NCBI RefSeq assembly: GCF_009730915.1
Contig: NC_052482.1
Coordinates: 21,685,912-21,749,911, forward strand
Source: Dioscorea cayenensis subsp. rotundata
Taxonomy: Eukaryota > Streptophyta > Magnoliopsida > Dioscoreales > Dioscoreaceae
Length of the DNA: 64,000 nt
Direction: 5' to 3'
The translations under genes and the position numbers were made by a program. The notes beneath the pieces were generated by a model. That model did not search any database, was not told the origin of the DNA, and saw only the letters and a list, made by a program, of their open reading frames with translations. Below are positions 43,068 through 57,993 of the stretch, piece after piece. Numbering within the stretch: position 1 is the first letter of the stretch; each line of letters starts with the position of its first letter.

Positions 43068-45227
43068 CGTTCACTGGATGTGACATTTTTTTCTTTTTCT
43101 TTTTCTTTTTTTTTTATTCCTAGAAAGGCTCACATTCAAACTGATCTACATATATGCCACTTCATTATCATTTAAGAGTGGAAGAGAATTGCTGGCTCTA
43201 CTTTAACTATATGGACTGTAGTCAGAGTTGAATAGAGATGAGAATCGAATCCAAACAAACACTTTGGATTGTGACTTACACTTTGGATGGGTGTCTAGAA
43301 GTTTTGCACTCAAGTTTGTAATAGTAGATGTTATCTTCTTAGATAAATAAATCTTGTTGCCCTGAGGTCATAGGCATGAGTTAAGACATGCAATTAATAC
43401 GTTGTTTGATTCCTTTTAATTGAGTTCATGGCATAATAATTGAGTTTCTAAAGTAGGATGCCAATCCCAAATTTTTTTAGGATTTTGCCATGATAGATGG
43501 TATGAGAATGATATATATATGTTATTCTTCCTTTTAATAGTAAGCAACTAAACTTTGATTCTGTAGACAAGTCATGGGTGGTTTGTTTCACATTAAAAAA
43601 TATTCTTCCACTGTTTTCAAAAAAAAATTTAAAAAAAAGAACAAAATGTAATCTATAAGCTAAACGTTAAGACTGAAAACTAGTGTTTTACTGTAATCAG
43701 GACACTGATTAATTTCATTTTCAAAGCATCTTAAAATTGACATGGGATCTGAATAAATACGACTTTGAGAGAGCTAGCTAGCCGTTCTTTTTTTCCTTTT
43801 GCTAAGAGTTAGAATAAATAGGTCTATTAAGTCATAATTGCTTTGAAAATAAAATTGAATTTCAGGAAAAAAAAAACTACAGTTCAGGTGTAAGTCATCT
43901 CTCTCATATATATATGTATATATTTAATTTGGATGAATAAATGATCATGCAGCTTTAAATAGTACATAAATATAATGTTGATAAGTTGATTAAAAGAATT
44001 AATGCTTTTATATGATTTTAGTGGGCCTTCCATAAACCAATTAAAACAATAATTTCTTAATTAAATTGAGAAGACTTATGCAAAATCTAAATATAAAAAT
44101 AAATACTAGCAACAAAAGTCAAACAAATTTTGAGGGGCATGGATAACAGGGACCAATAGAGCAATTGCCGATCGATATTCATGATTCTCTTCTCAAGTTG
44201 CACCAATTCAACACGGATTGCTTCTTGGTTACAATATTTCAGCTTTAGAAAACATGTGTAAAACATTGGTCACTTCTTCACAGGTGCAAACCCACACAAA
44301 ACGCATATGCACAACCTGCTTTAATTAATTAATGTCAAATAAAGAACACAAACAGCGATGAGTTTTTGTTGGGTTTCACCAAACATTGATTCATTTTCTC
44401 TAAGTTCTTAAGTTAGATATCTCGTATGAAAAGGCAATGGAAAGCATGCAAAGAGAATTCATTCCTATTTCCTACTCCCAAAAAGTTTTAAGTTAAACGT
44501 GCGACAGTAGCCGGAAAAGATACCAAAAACTTCACGTAAGTAAACGTTTCCACAGGATCGTCATCAATCAGTCTTTGTCCATAAGTGTCACAACTCAATC
44601 CAATGTTGATTAGGTATATACCAGAGAAGTACTTATCACTTGGACTTAAACATGTGCATTGATTAATTCTATAAGTTAACCAAGATACGTACGCATGCAG
44701 TTATATTAATTCGTGGGCTCTCTCTAAGCTAGCCTTAAGCTTAAGGTCATGTAAGTATTCATGGTCGACATGACTCCTGCTGTAATACACAGTACGTCAA
44801 ACTTCTCATTCTAATCAATTTGACTTGAAATGTTTGGTTATGAGGACCTCAAACGTATATGGTGGTGTTATCATGCTACTCCACCACAGTGGAGGCACGG
44901 CCATACAAAAATAACCCTCGTTTTGCATGCTAGGAAGGCTGATTATATTTCACAATATTTAATTTAATAGTGATTTAACCACTTCCTCACAAGAGAATCT
45001 GACCACTAATTTTTTTATATATATAAAAATAGATAAATTATAACCACTAAATTTTAGTTGGTATGGTGTTTGAGCGGTGATTATTAAGTCAAAACAGATA
45101 TTTTTTTTATTGGGTGAATAATAAAATATGTTTTTATAATTTACATATCAATCATATGCTTTTTAATCATGCACTTCATGCACTTCCCTAATCCTATAAA
45201 TGAGCTGATCACTTTTTTTTTTACTTA
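43068..45227. other. AT-rich intergenic DNA upstream of NPF
   Basis: No coding segment, RNA gene or bounded element is visible. It contains a TTTC-rich run (about 43086-43115) and scattered (AT)n stretches. Distal regulatory sequence for the NPF gene may lie here. Confidence 0.4.
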
Positions 45228-45433
45228 GGGGTTGTTTGGTTGTCTGTAAGTGAAATTACAGTGTAAGTGAAAATGCTGCATTTCAATTTACATCATTGTT
45301 GTTTGGTTTACTGTAACTACACAAAACTGCAAAACTTTTTACATATAAAACTGATTTCACACAGCAAACCAAACAGCCTTTTACATGTAAAACTAGTTAC
45401 ATTACAGCTACTTGCAGATAACCAAACAACCCC
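45228..45433. mobile_element. Tourist-like MITE (PIF/Harbinger)
   Basis: The ends GGGGTTGTTTGGTT and AACCAAACAACCCC are inverted repeats, flanked by TTA at 45225-45227 and 45434-45436. A 3-bp TTA/TAA duplication with this terminus fits Harbinger-derived Tourist MITEs. The 206-bp interior repeats AGTTACA/TGTAACT-type motifs and has no coding capacity. Confidence 0.8.
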
Positions 45434-47035
45434 TTAATGTAAGTGATTTATTCACTTTTTAAAAAATAAATAAATAAATAACCACTAAAATATATATGCT
45501 TTTATTTGACCATTTACTTAGGTTGTGCAAATGCATGGTGTGAAAGCAAACATTATTGTGACATATTTTTTATTTTTATTTTATTTTTATAAAAGGGGTA
45601 AACCACAATTCATTTATCAACAAAAAAAAATTACATAATTGATAGGTATATTATACCATTTGTCACATATATATATATATATATATAAAAAAAGATACAA
45701 CTTGCCATATTACAGTTATCTGATTTCTTTTTTCTGTTTTTTCTTTTGTTCTCTTGTATATTTTTTTTCATTTCTTTGTTTGGTTGTTTTTATTTGTTTT
45801 TAGTAAATCAGTGATTTATCTATTTTAATCAATAATAAAAAAATTGCCATATTACATATAACAATATAGTTATGTTGTTAATTATGCTTGTCACCATCCA
45901 CCTTAATATAACACAAGTTTTTCACAAATAATATTATTAAATAGATAGCAATACAATAATGACACAGGATATGCCATGTAATCCCATTAGGTTTCTAGGT
46001 AATCATACACAAAGAATTTAAGTAATCACATTTAGAAAGAATGGCAATTATACTTTCAAATAAATAATTGTATTAAAAAATCTTCAATAATTCATCGACT
46101 AATTCTTTAGAAGACTCATTTATTATTTTTTATTTTTCAAGGAAATTTAGAAAAAATAACTATGATTTTTAATTGAAGAAAAATTCAACTCTTAATAAAA
46201 AAACATCTTAATTAAATTAAAACTTATTCTCAATCTTGGAATGTATTGATAAACTTAATCAAGCAAAGAATTTAAAATAACTTAATAGAAATTTCAAGCA
46301 ATTATTCTGAAATTATTAGACTGCCACAAACACTAATTGGTTACATCTTAATAATCATGTCTTGTTTTTTTGTGATATCTTTATATATGCCATTTCCGGT
46401 ACATTATTTGCATCAAATAAATATATGATAAATATTTCACCACCGTGAAGTGGACAGCATTAACTTCATGTTGATTTAGTCAAAGACATTAATTATCATC
46501 AGTGATGGAATCATGCTGTTCTACCACTAAATTAACATGATGTAATGATGTTCAAAGGAGGCCATTAATTTAATGGAAAAGGATAAAATGTTTGTTGTTT
46601 CAGAAATTTGCAAAATAAAAATTGAGGTTTTTTTTTATTTATTTTATAATATGTGATTTTTTATATTTATAAAAAAAAATTGTTACTAAATCATTAATAA
46701 TGTTAATTTAAATAGGTAAAATTATTATTTCATTTAAAAACTAACTTATATGACAAAAAGATATATATATTTTTAAAATTTATTAATTTCTTTTGAAATT
46801 CTACTAAATAAAAAAATTTATATTTCAAAAATCAAATAAAATTATGATGAAAAATTATATTTTTTATTCTACACTGCGATTTTTTACATGGATGATTTTA
46901 CTCCTATAAAAAAATACCATCTAAATGAACATTCTGTCTAATTTAATGTCTTAAATAGGAATGTGGATGTTGAGATGTCCCACGTTACCTCTCAATTAGT
47001 TGGATTGTCGCAACTCGCAAGAGACAAAAGGATAA
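45434..47035. other. AT-rich intergenic DNA with LINE-tail relics
   Basis: Very AT-rich with no gene. A minus-strand tail AATGAATTGTGGTTTACCCC at about 45594-45623 resembles the LINE 3' ends elsewhere in the window. A T-rich stretch with GTGATTTATC and an A run near 45750-45843 may be a plus-strand tail. Both are short relics. Confidence 0.4.
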
Positions 47036-47044
47036 TACAAATTA

Positions 47045-48386
47045 GGGTCATTTATAACCAAGTAGCCCCCCTTTTTTTTTATTAAACCAAATGGCCCTAG
47101 GGCCATTTTAATTATCAAAATGGCCCTAGGACCATCACATCACCCATGTGGGTGATGTGATATGCTGACTGGGCGCTGACTCAGCGCCCAGTTAGCGCTG
47201 ACTCAGCGCTGATGTGCCATTTTTAAATAAAAAATCTTGATTTTTTTCATTTTAACCACTGAATTGTTTTATAATCAATAAGTTGGTTTATTCTTAGGTT
47301 TTTTTAACCAAATTTTTTTAAATTTTTTTTATTAAACTTATAAAATTTATTAAACTTTTAAATATTTTTTTAAAAAATATATAAGTGTGTTTTTTTTAAT
47401 TTAAATCCCTTATTTGTTTTATAATTAACAAATTATCTTTTCTCTTTGATTATTTAACCCAAATTTTATTTTAAAAAAATTATGTACTTTTTAAATTTAT
47501 TAAATAAATTAATTTTAAAGAATATATTTGAATATGAAAACACAAATTTTAAAATTACAAATTTTAATTATTTAACCCAAATTTTGCTTAAAAAAATAAT
47601 GTAATTTTTTTAATTTATTAAAAAATTAATTTAAAAATGCCACCCCGTATAATTAGCATCATACTTGTATATATCTCTTCCTTTCCATTATCTAAGCAAA
47701 ACCCTTTATAATTAGGTGTATGAAGAATCCAATGTATTTAAATTAATTTTTTAATAAATTAAAAAAATTACATTATTTTTTTTAAGCAAAATTTGGGTTA
47801 AATAATCAAAGAGTTTTTGTTAATTATAATACAAATAAAAAAACACACTTGTATATTGCTTAAAAAGTTGTTTCATTAAGAGTCTAATAATTTTAAAATT
47901 TGTAATTTTAAAATTTGTGTTTTCATATTCAAATATATTCGTTAAAATTAATTTATTTAATAAATTAAAAAAGTACATAATTTTTTTTTAAATAAAATTT
48001 GGGTTAAATAATCAAAGAGAAAAGATAATTTGTTAATTATAAAACAAATAAGGGATTTAAATTAAAAAAACACACTTATATATTTTTAAAAAATTTATTT
48101 AAAAGTTTAATAAATTTTTAAAAAGTTTAATAAAAAAATTTTTAAAAAAATTGGTTAAAAAAACCCAGAGAATAAAACCAAACTTATCGATTATAAAAAC
48201 AATTCGAGGGTTAAAAATGAAAAAAATCAAGATTTTTTTATTTCAAAATGCTACATCAGCACTGAGTCGTGCGTCAGCAAGATATCACATCACCCACATG
48301 TGATGGTCCTAGGGTCATTTTAATAATTAAAATGGCTCAGAGTCCATTTTGATTTAATAAAAAGGGGGCTACTGGTTAAATGGCCC
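47045..48386. mobile_element. Mutator-like foldback element with 9-bp target duplication
   Basis: The element begins GGGTCATTTATAACCA and ends TTAAATGGCCC, flanked by the 9-bp duplication TACAAATTA at 47036-47044 and 48387-48395. Nearly the whole 1342 bp is an inverted repeat: blocks such as GGACCATCACAT, GGGTGATGTGATAT and TCTTGATTTTTTTCAT recur in reverse on the other side, with the asymmetric centre near 47640-47700. Long arms with a 9-bp duplication fit the Mutator superfamily. There is no transposase. The left arm carries extra GCGCTGACTCAGCGC palindromes at about 47165-47215. Confidence 0.85.
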
Positions 48387-48395
48387 TACAAATTA

Positions 48396-48827
48396 ACTTA
48401 TGGTTTTAATGTGAACATCATCAACAAAAGCTCTAGCAAACCTAAAGATGAGATTGAGTTAAATCCAACAGGGCTACTAAAATACAATCCAACAGTTAAC
48501 AGGTACATTTTTCAGATATTACATTAATTATAATATAAATTTTAAAAATAAAAAATAAATAACAAACATTAAAAAATTACAATATTAATATAAAGAGCTC
48601 CTCCCTTGTAAAAACAATAGGAACGGTGAATAAAAAAAAAGAAAACATTAAAGAGAAATATGGTAAAATTATTTTTATGACATTTATTATAAAAAAATAA
48701 TATTGTATGAATAATTTTTTTAATTATTATTATATTATTAAGGATATGCATCCCTCTAATTATTTTAATTATTTATTAAAAATTATTTTAATTATTATAA
48801 TTATTTAAATTTTTTTGATAAAATAAA
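48396..48827. other. AT-rich intergenic DNA
   Basis: Nothing recognisable; more than three quarters A+T with long A and T runs. Confidence 0.4.
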
Positions 48828-49265
48828 TAAATCATAATTTATTAAAAAAAAAACACGGCCAGACAAGGAAGTTTATAAGAACAAAAAGCAACACAGCCAA
48901 AAAAATCGACTAATACCAAAAAAACAACACACCGACCGAAAACCAAATTCACAAGATTATTTAATTATTGATTACATCAGCTTAGTCTTTGTGGTAGGTG
49001 GCCTATCGTTTCAGCGGAAAAACTTCCTGTTTGACAATAAAAGCAGTACTGCTCCCTAGCTCCATCAACGCGACCAATCACTGAACCTTTTCTTACGCAT
49101 GAAAGCACCTCTCCTAGTGTTCAAAAACTCACCTCCAAGACTTATCAAGATGGCTTTCTCCAGTGGATCCTCTGAAAATCGAAGTCCTTGCACATTGATC
49201 TTAAAAGTGGGAAACAGGTTCTGAGCAAAAGAGATTTGGTTGCTAGAAATAGCTCTGCCCAACAA
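48828..49265 (-). mobile_element. Possible LINE-derived 3' fragment
   Basis: On the minus strand a 66-codon frame without recognisable domain (containing FAQNLFPTFKINVQGLRF) is followed by a T-rich 3' UTR-like stretch and the tail AATAAATTATGATTTATTTA near 48823-48845, resembling the LINE tails in this window. The coding part is too short to classify. Confidence 0.35.
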
Positions 49266-49559
49266 CTACTTCCTGCCACCAGGATAGCAACTGTCTATGG
49301 GAAGCACTTTCTGTGCATCTCTAGACCCACTGATGACAATAATGATCGATAAATATATAGATTATCCGATGCTTCTCGATGTTGTAGGTGAATCGATGTC
49401 GGCAATTGAGTTCGTTTCTAGTGCTGTCTCCACTTAACTTAAATGGATTATAAGTTGGAAGTGCCATCACTTGAATAGAATGAATGTCTGTACTCTATAT
49501 ATATATATATATCTATATTATCATGTATATGAGCATTATGTGTGCATAGGTGTTGGGAA

Positions 49560-50033
49560 ATGGAGGTTACAATGATGAAGTGCCTCAGTTTTTGTGTGTT
49601 GATGGTGGTCTTAGGTGTAGCAGGGGTTGAAATGGTTGATGGAGCTGGGGAGTGTGGAAGTGTTCCAGTTGATAGAATGGCCTTCAGGATGGCACCATGC
49701 GCTGCAGCATCACAGGATCCACAGGCTGAGGTTTCAGCAAGCTGCTGCTCAGCAGTGCAGAAGATGGGGCAGTCACCGAGTTGCCTCTGTGCTGTTATGC
49801 TTTCAGACACTGCAAAGAGCGCTGGAGTTAAACCGGAGGTAGCAATAACCATCCCCAAGCGATGCAACCTCGCTGACCGCCCTGTTGGTTACAAATGTGG
49901 AGGTGAGTTGTGCAACTTCTTCCATACATATCCCTTCATTATATATTTATACTTGTCTTTCCACTAATTTGTTCTTCTAATCAACTTCTATTATTAATAC
50001 TTCAAAATTAATGCAGCCTACACATTGCCTTGA
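49560..50033 (+). CDS. Lipid-transfer protein, DIR1-like (8-Cys motif)
   Basis: Exons 49560-49902 and 50017-50033; 119 residues. A hydrophobic signal peptide (CLSFCVLMVVLGVAGVEMVDG) leads to a mature domain with the eight-cysteine pattern C, C, CC, CxC, C, C: GECGS, APCAA, SASCCSAV, SCLCAV, KRCNL, YKCG. The ITIPKRCN and final YTLP, with the intron just before the last few codons, are typical of DIR1-type LTPs. These secreted proteins bind two lipid chains; Arabidopsis DIR1 carries a systemic acquired resistance signal, but paralogues differ. ATG 49560 is chosen because it gives the signal peptide; ATG at 49572 is an alternative. An (AT)n tract near 49496-49512 may hold the TATA element. Confidence 0.9.
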
Positions 50034-50337
50034 GGTGAAGGTGAAGTGGGACTATCAGCAACTGATGATGTCAATGCGGCCGTTGTTTACTGTAGCCGGC
50101 CGGTCCTTTCTGGTTTGAATAAAATGTTGGCATGCAATGATATCTGTGTCTGCCAAAAGTACGGTGTTTGTGTATGAATGAAGGTGTTGAATAAAGCTTG
50201 ACTAGTTATGTTGTGTGTAAAGTCTTTCTTGTATCTTATAGATAGGAGTCTTGAAAGTCAGACGACAAGAGATGAACCAAAAATAAAGAAAAAGAAAACT
50301 GATACACCTAACAAACTAACTTCGACCAATTTAGAAG

Positions 50338-50373
<36 letters not shown>

Positions 50374-50544
50374 CAACAAGGTGAATAATTAAACAGGGCA
50401 AAGAAGACAAGCATTTACAGTGGACAATTAATTACATGGATTTTTAGCCATGATACCGTGGGAAACATAACCAATTAATCTTATTCAGTGCTGCAATAAA
50501 AAAGATAACAATTATCAACAAAGTATTTACGACGAGGAATGGGC
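50034..50544. other. Convergent intergenic region, LTP and subtilase 3' ends
   Basis: Holds the LTP 3' UTR (AATAAA near 50117 and 50191) and the subtilase 3' UTR. An (ATT)n microsatellite lies at about 50340-50373. No gene is seen. Confidence 0.5.
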
Positions 50545-53685
<3,141 letters not shown>

Positions 53686-53730
53686 TCCAGAAGCTGAACA
53701 GGGGAAAGTAATCTGCAGGAACTATATCAT

Positions 53731-53740
53731 GTATATAAAG
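53731..53740 (-). promoter_or_regulatory. Possible TATA box of the subtilase gene
   Basis: CTTTATATAC on the minus strand lies 46-55 bp upstream of the subtilase start codon, in non-repetitive sequence. The short distance implies a leader of only about 20 nt, so it is tentative. Confidence 0.4.
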
Positions 53741-55194
53741 GCCTTGTCCTTAAGTGGTTAGTTGTCTTTTGGCTGCAAATGTAGTAGTACTCTTAGAACA
53801 GCGAACTTTGATTAGCTGACAAAACAAGCCTTTTTTTTTCCTATAAACTTGCAAAAGTTCTAGATGACATTGTTATATAGCATTCACTCGCTGTGGCTGG
53901 GTACAGGATTATCTACAAACAATATTTTCCTTGTAAGCTTCTTCATGATTAGTGCACGGCACCATTATAAAAGCAGTGGGATGGGCACAGGAAGAAAGAG
54001 TTGGTTTTTTTATGTTGGCAGGGTATGTTGGGAGTTGCGTGCGGGAGATGTGCAATCATGATTCACAAGAGGGCCATGCAAATTGGGTTGGTTTAACAGC
54101 CACAACAAAGAAAACAAGCAATTAAACCTGGTGACCGACGCCGCCCAGCAAATGCAAAGGGTCACACTAGTGATCGAGTGTATGCATAGACAACAGTGCA
54201 CGCAATGCTCCTCTTTGTAATTTACTGCATTTTGGCTGCAGGCTAAAATCTAAATTAATGAATGAATGTAGACTCTATTCAATCAAACTTGACTCATTAC
54301 AATAAATAAGAACACTTTGCAATTTTATAATAGAGATATAAACTTTTGCAAGACAAGAAAGTGAATATATTATGGGAATTGGGAAGCCTATCATGGCAAA
54401 CGTTGCTGTGCATGCACGCCAATACCAACAGAAGAGAACAAGCAATACGTTTTTCAGATTAGTTAATTACATAATAGTAAGGAAGTAATGTTGGTTCATG
54501 GCCACCTGGATCACCTAACTCTTTCGCTAGAGTTCTAATTCATCTCATTTAAAATATTGTCCATTAGCTTTGAGTTTATATCCAAAAATTGAAATTTCCT
54601 AGTTTTTGTATTTTGTATTTTTTTAATAACTTATGAATAATCACAAGGATTATATGCCTTTTTTATTTATTATTTATAAAATGAATAAACCATAATTAAA
54701 TGCAATATTTTAGAAAAAACAGAGATTAAAGTTGATAAAATTTAGAGTTGGTGGAACAGCTCAATCTCTTTGACTATGCTACTAAACACCAAAACACAAT
54801 TATAAGAAAATAATAAAATCACCAATCTTTTATACACCTAGTTATGCCATGTGAGATGTGGTCTGCCTAACATAGGCTAATCTCTCTTATCGGAGTTAGA
54901 TTTATGACACAGAGGAGACATTTGCAGTTAAGTTATAGTGAGCAATAGGAACTAAAAAAAAATCTCGAGAGTTCAATATAACATTAGTCTAACTTCATAA
55001 ATTTATTTCAAACAAGACACAGTCACACACGGGAAACTGAAAGCTTCAAATACCACAGCACATTACAAATTCAACAATGGACTTAAACACTTCCCATAGC
55101 ACCAACTTATGTAAAGTTCATTCCTCTCATGAAATGGCTGCACAATAGTTTAAAATCTCGTTTATTCTCAAGTATAAATAGATCTTCAAAAGCA
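53741..55194. other. Intergenic DNA between subtilase promoter and USP 3' end
   Basis: No gene is recognised. A minus-strand LINE-tail-like string, TTATGGTTTATTCATTTTAT, lies at about 54678-54697. The rest is unremarkable AT-rich DNA. Confidence 0.45.
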
Positions 55195-57111
55195 CTAATT
55201 TTTGAAGTCTGGATCCTTGATGATGACAACAGGGCATGCCGCATGTGACAGAACATAGTTCGTAACGCTACCGAGCAAAATCCTGTAAACACAAAGATGA
55301 AATGGAAGGCCATCAAATTACAGTATCTCATTCATCCATCAATGCTCTAATCCTTGAAACACATCAGGAATATTTTATCCTAAAAATAAAGAAAATTGTT
55401 TTGCTCATTTTGCATTACATACTTTCAGTGATTGATTCTTCCAGAGCACATCCATCAATGCTCTAATAACACTTATAATTCTGGAAATACACCAACAATA
55501 ATTTATCCTAAAAATGGAGAAAGTTGTATTGCACATTTGCATTGCACAATTTGAGTTTTGGCCCTTCCAGGTGTGCTCTGTGAGTCTGTGAGTGATTATC
55601 AGTACTGCGTGGCATGTAAATTGCAGCAAGTGGTTTTAGGGTTGTAATTATAATTGTTTCTCTAATCAAATCATTTGAGGAAGCAGGAAAGTACATAGCC
55701 TGTGAAACAAGAAGCAATTCTTTGGAATTCAAGTGAGAAAATATGAAAATTTGGAGATTATTTTGACCTGGTCAACCATCCCAAGAACTAGCATCCATGA
55801 GGCAGTCAAATTAATCAATAAAAGATGGTCATTGGAAGGTTCCTTAAGACCAAGCCAGATATCAGCTGAAACCACTGAGGCAATACTTTAACAAAAATAA
55901 AAACTTCACATGTAAGCAGCTTCCCTAGATAAAACTATATATTGGAGTGCATCATTAGGTTGGTATATTTTGGATATGGCCCAAAATAACTATTCTAAGG
56001 CCAGATGCTCAACCACGTTTGCAAGATGTATATATATATATATATATAGATGTTGGCATATGTGCAAATAAATAACTATCACTTGTAATCTTGTTATATG
56101 AGAAATAAATAATAAGGGTGAGTGGAAGAACAAGCATCCCTTGTGGCTAACATCAAGGACAAAACATACTAATTTGATGATAACTGAAGGGGTGTGTGTG
56201 AACTAAAATAAAAGTCTTCTAATTCATGGTCATACCCTACATACAACCTAATTGGTCATCAATATTAGGTATATATATATATATTCTTAAAGAGGAACTT
56301 TCAACAAATAACTTGGCTAATAGATAAGATCTAGAAAGGATCTATTAGGTTACTGATCTTGTTTGATGGATCTAATTTATTGGTCAAGATAAATAACGGT
56401 GATCTTGTTTATCGATTGATCAATACCTCTGGATTTGGCCAAGGCCTCGGCTTCCCATGACCAGCGAGTCCAGCTTCAATTCTTCAACAGCATCACAGAG
56501 CTTCTCCCTCGCATCACCCCAGTACAACTTGGTCACAATCGTCGCCTGAAATCCCAGATACTCTAAAAATTAAGTTCTATATATATATATAAAAGTACAA
56601 ACCAACCAATACTAACAACATCTATCATCTATGTAGTAGTAGCAGTAGTAATTAAGGAGTTGGAACACCAAAATATATATATAGAAAGAAAAACAAACAA
56701 TGAAAGGAAATTAAGCAAATACGTACCTCCTTCTGCCTTGAAGCGGTATCAAGCAAGTCAAGCACCTCGGCGTCAACTTCCAGATCATACTGCTTCATGA
56801 CCTCCGGCTGCCGGAACTCCGATAGAGGGATCAGAGCTGCACCATCACCATCGTTAATTGATCAAATGTGAGCGAGGGAGAGATCGTATATATCAAAGTA
56901 AAAGAAAGACAAGGAGGAGCCAGATGTTACGAGATCCGGATTTGGCCCAGAGAGCGTGCTTGGTCTCATCGGTTTTGCCGTGCTTGGTAATGGTATGAAG
57001 GACGATCAAGGTCTCGCCCTTGTCAAGGAGGTTATCGATGGCCCAGGCCAACGCCGTCTTGCTGCTCTTGGAGAAGTCCAGAGCCACGCCAATCTTCCGA
57101 TCGCCTCCCAT
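55195..57111 (-). CDS. Universal stress protein A-like protein (USP)
   Basis: Exons on the minus strand: 57111-56931, 56836-56727, 56545-56427, 55282-55195; 498 nt, 165 residues. It starts [20 protein letters not shown], continues [20 protein letters not shown] and ends [20 protein letters not shown]. The ATP-binding signature G-x2-G-x9-G-[ST] is present as [17 protein letters not shown]. USPs are small soluble alpha/beta proteins that bind nucleotide and respond to stress; targets are unknown. Intron 3 is long (1144 bp, 55283-56426) and carries an (AT)n stretch. The gene is divergent from PASTICCINO1, with about 880 bp between start codons. Confidence 0.92.
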
Positions 57112-57993
57112 CTCTGATCTCTGCCTGCTTGCACTGCACGATCTCCCCGTGGACCCGTAGCCGTAGTTGTTATAAAGGCAAAATAGTACGCAACCGTGTT
57201 GTCAGGACTCAGGACTCACGACCGACCAGACCAAAGTGCCAAGCTGAGCTGGCGAGCGAATCTTTCCTCTATGTGCAGTGTGTGTGCACTCCAACTGCAA
57301 TGCATTTGAATTTCAAGTCAACCGATATCATCTCATCACTAAATTAAAATTCAAGACAACAATGGTTGTTGTGGATAGTTATTAATTATCAAATCAAGAT
57401 AATTTTCCTATTTGACTGTCTGTCTGTGCATTACCATTATATAAATCAATTTGAGCTGATTGACCCATTAAATGGATTAGAGAATAATGCATGCCTTTAT
57501 TTTTTTTTTCCCTTCAAATTTGTTTCTTTGATATCATATCATAAACTGATTAAGTTAGTTGTCTATCATAATCTGCTGAGATTTTAAGCCATAAATAAAA
57601 TCACAATAAAATGGAGGATCTGAAACGGGATTGCAAGCCCACAGATAACATATCTTCACGGCCCACAGAAAAGTAGAACCATGGGTTGGGCTGGGCTGGA
57701 GTGGACTAGAGGGTCTCCAGGCAGTGGCAGACTGGTACCTAAACCACACCAACCAGATCATTTCAATTGTGAGTCTCTCCAGTCTCTCCAGTCGAACCCT
57801 GCAGTTCCCACCGGGCGGCTGCTGTACCATTTTGTCCGTTCCCTTGTCCGATCGATCTCGTGTGCGCTCAATCTCCCCGCCAATTTGTTTGTTTTCTTTG
57901 TTTCTTTTCTTTTCTTTTAAAAGTTTCGAGTATTCTTTCATCCTGATCACTGCCGAAGAGGAAGAGGAAGAGGAAGAGGAAGAGGAGGTAGAG
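57112..57993. other. Divergent promoter region shared by USP and PASTICCINO1
   Basis: No coding segment is seen. A TTTATAA on the minus strand near 57169-57175 could serve the USP gene. Close to the PASTICCINO1 start lie a TTTCTTTTC tract and a (GAAGAG)n run at about 57955-57988, most likely in its 5' leader. Confidence 0.45.

Noticed and set aside
49448-49867. 139-codon minus-strand ORF
   Set aside because: Antisense of the lipid-transfer protein exon 1, whose eight-cysteine pattern is on the plus strand.
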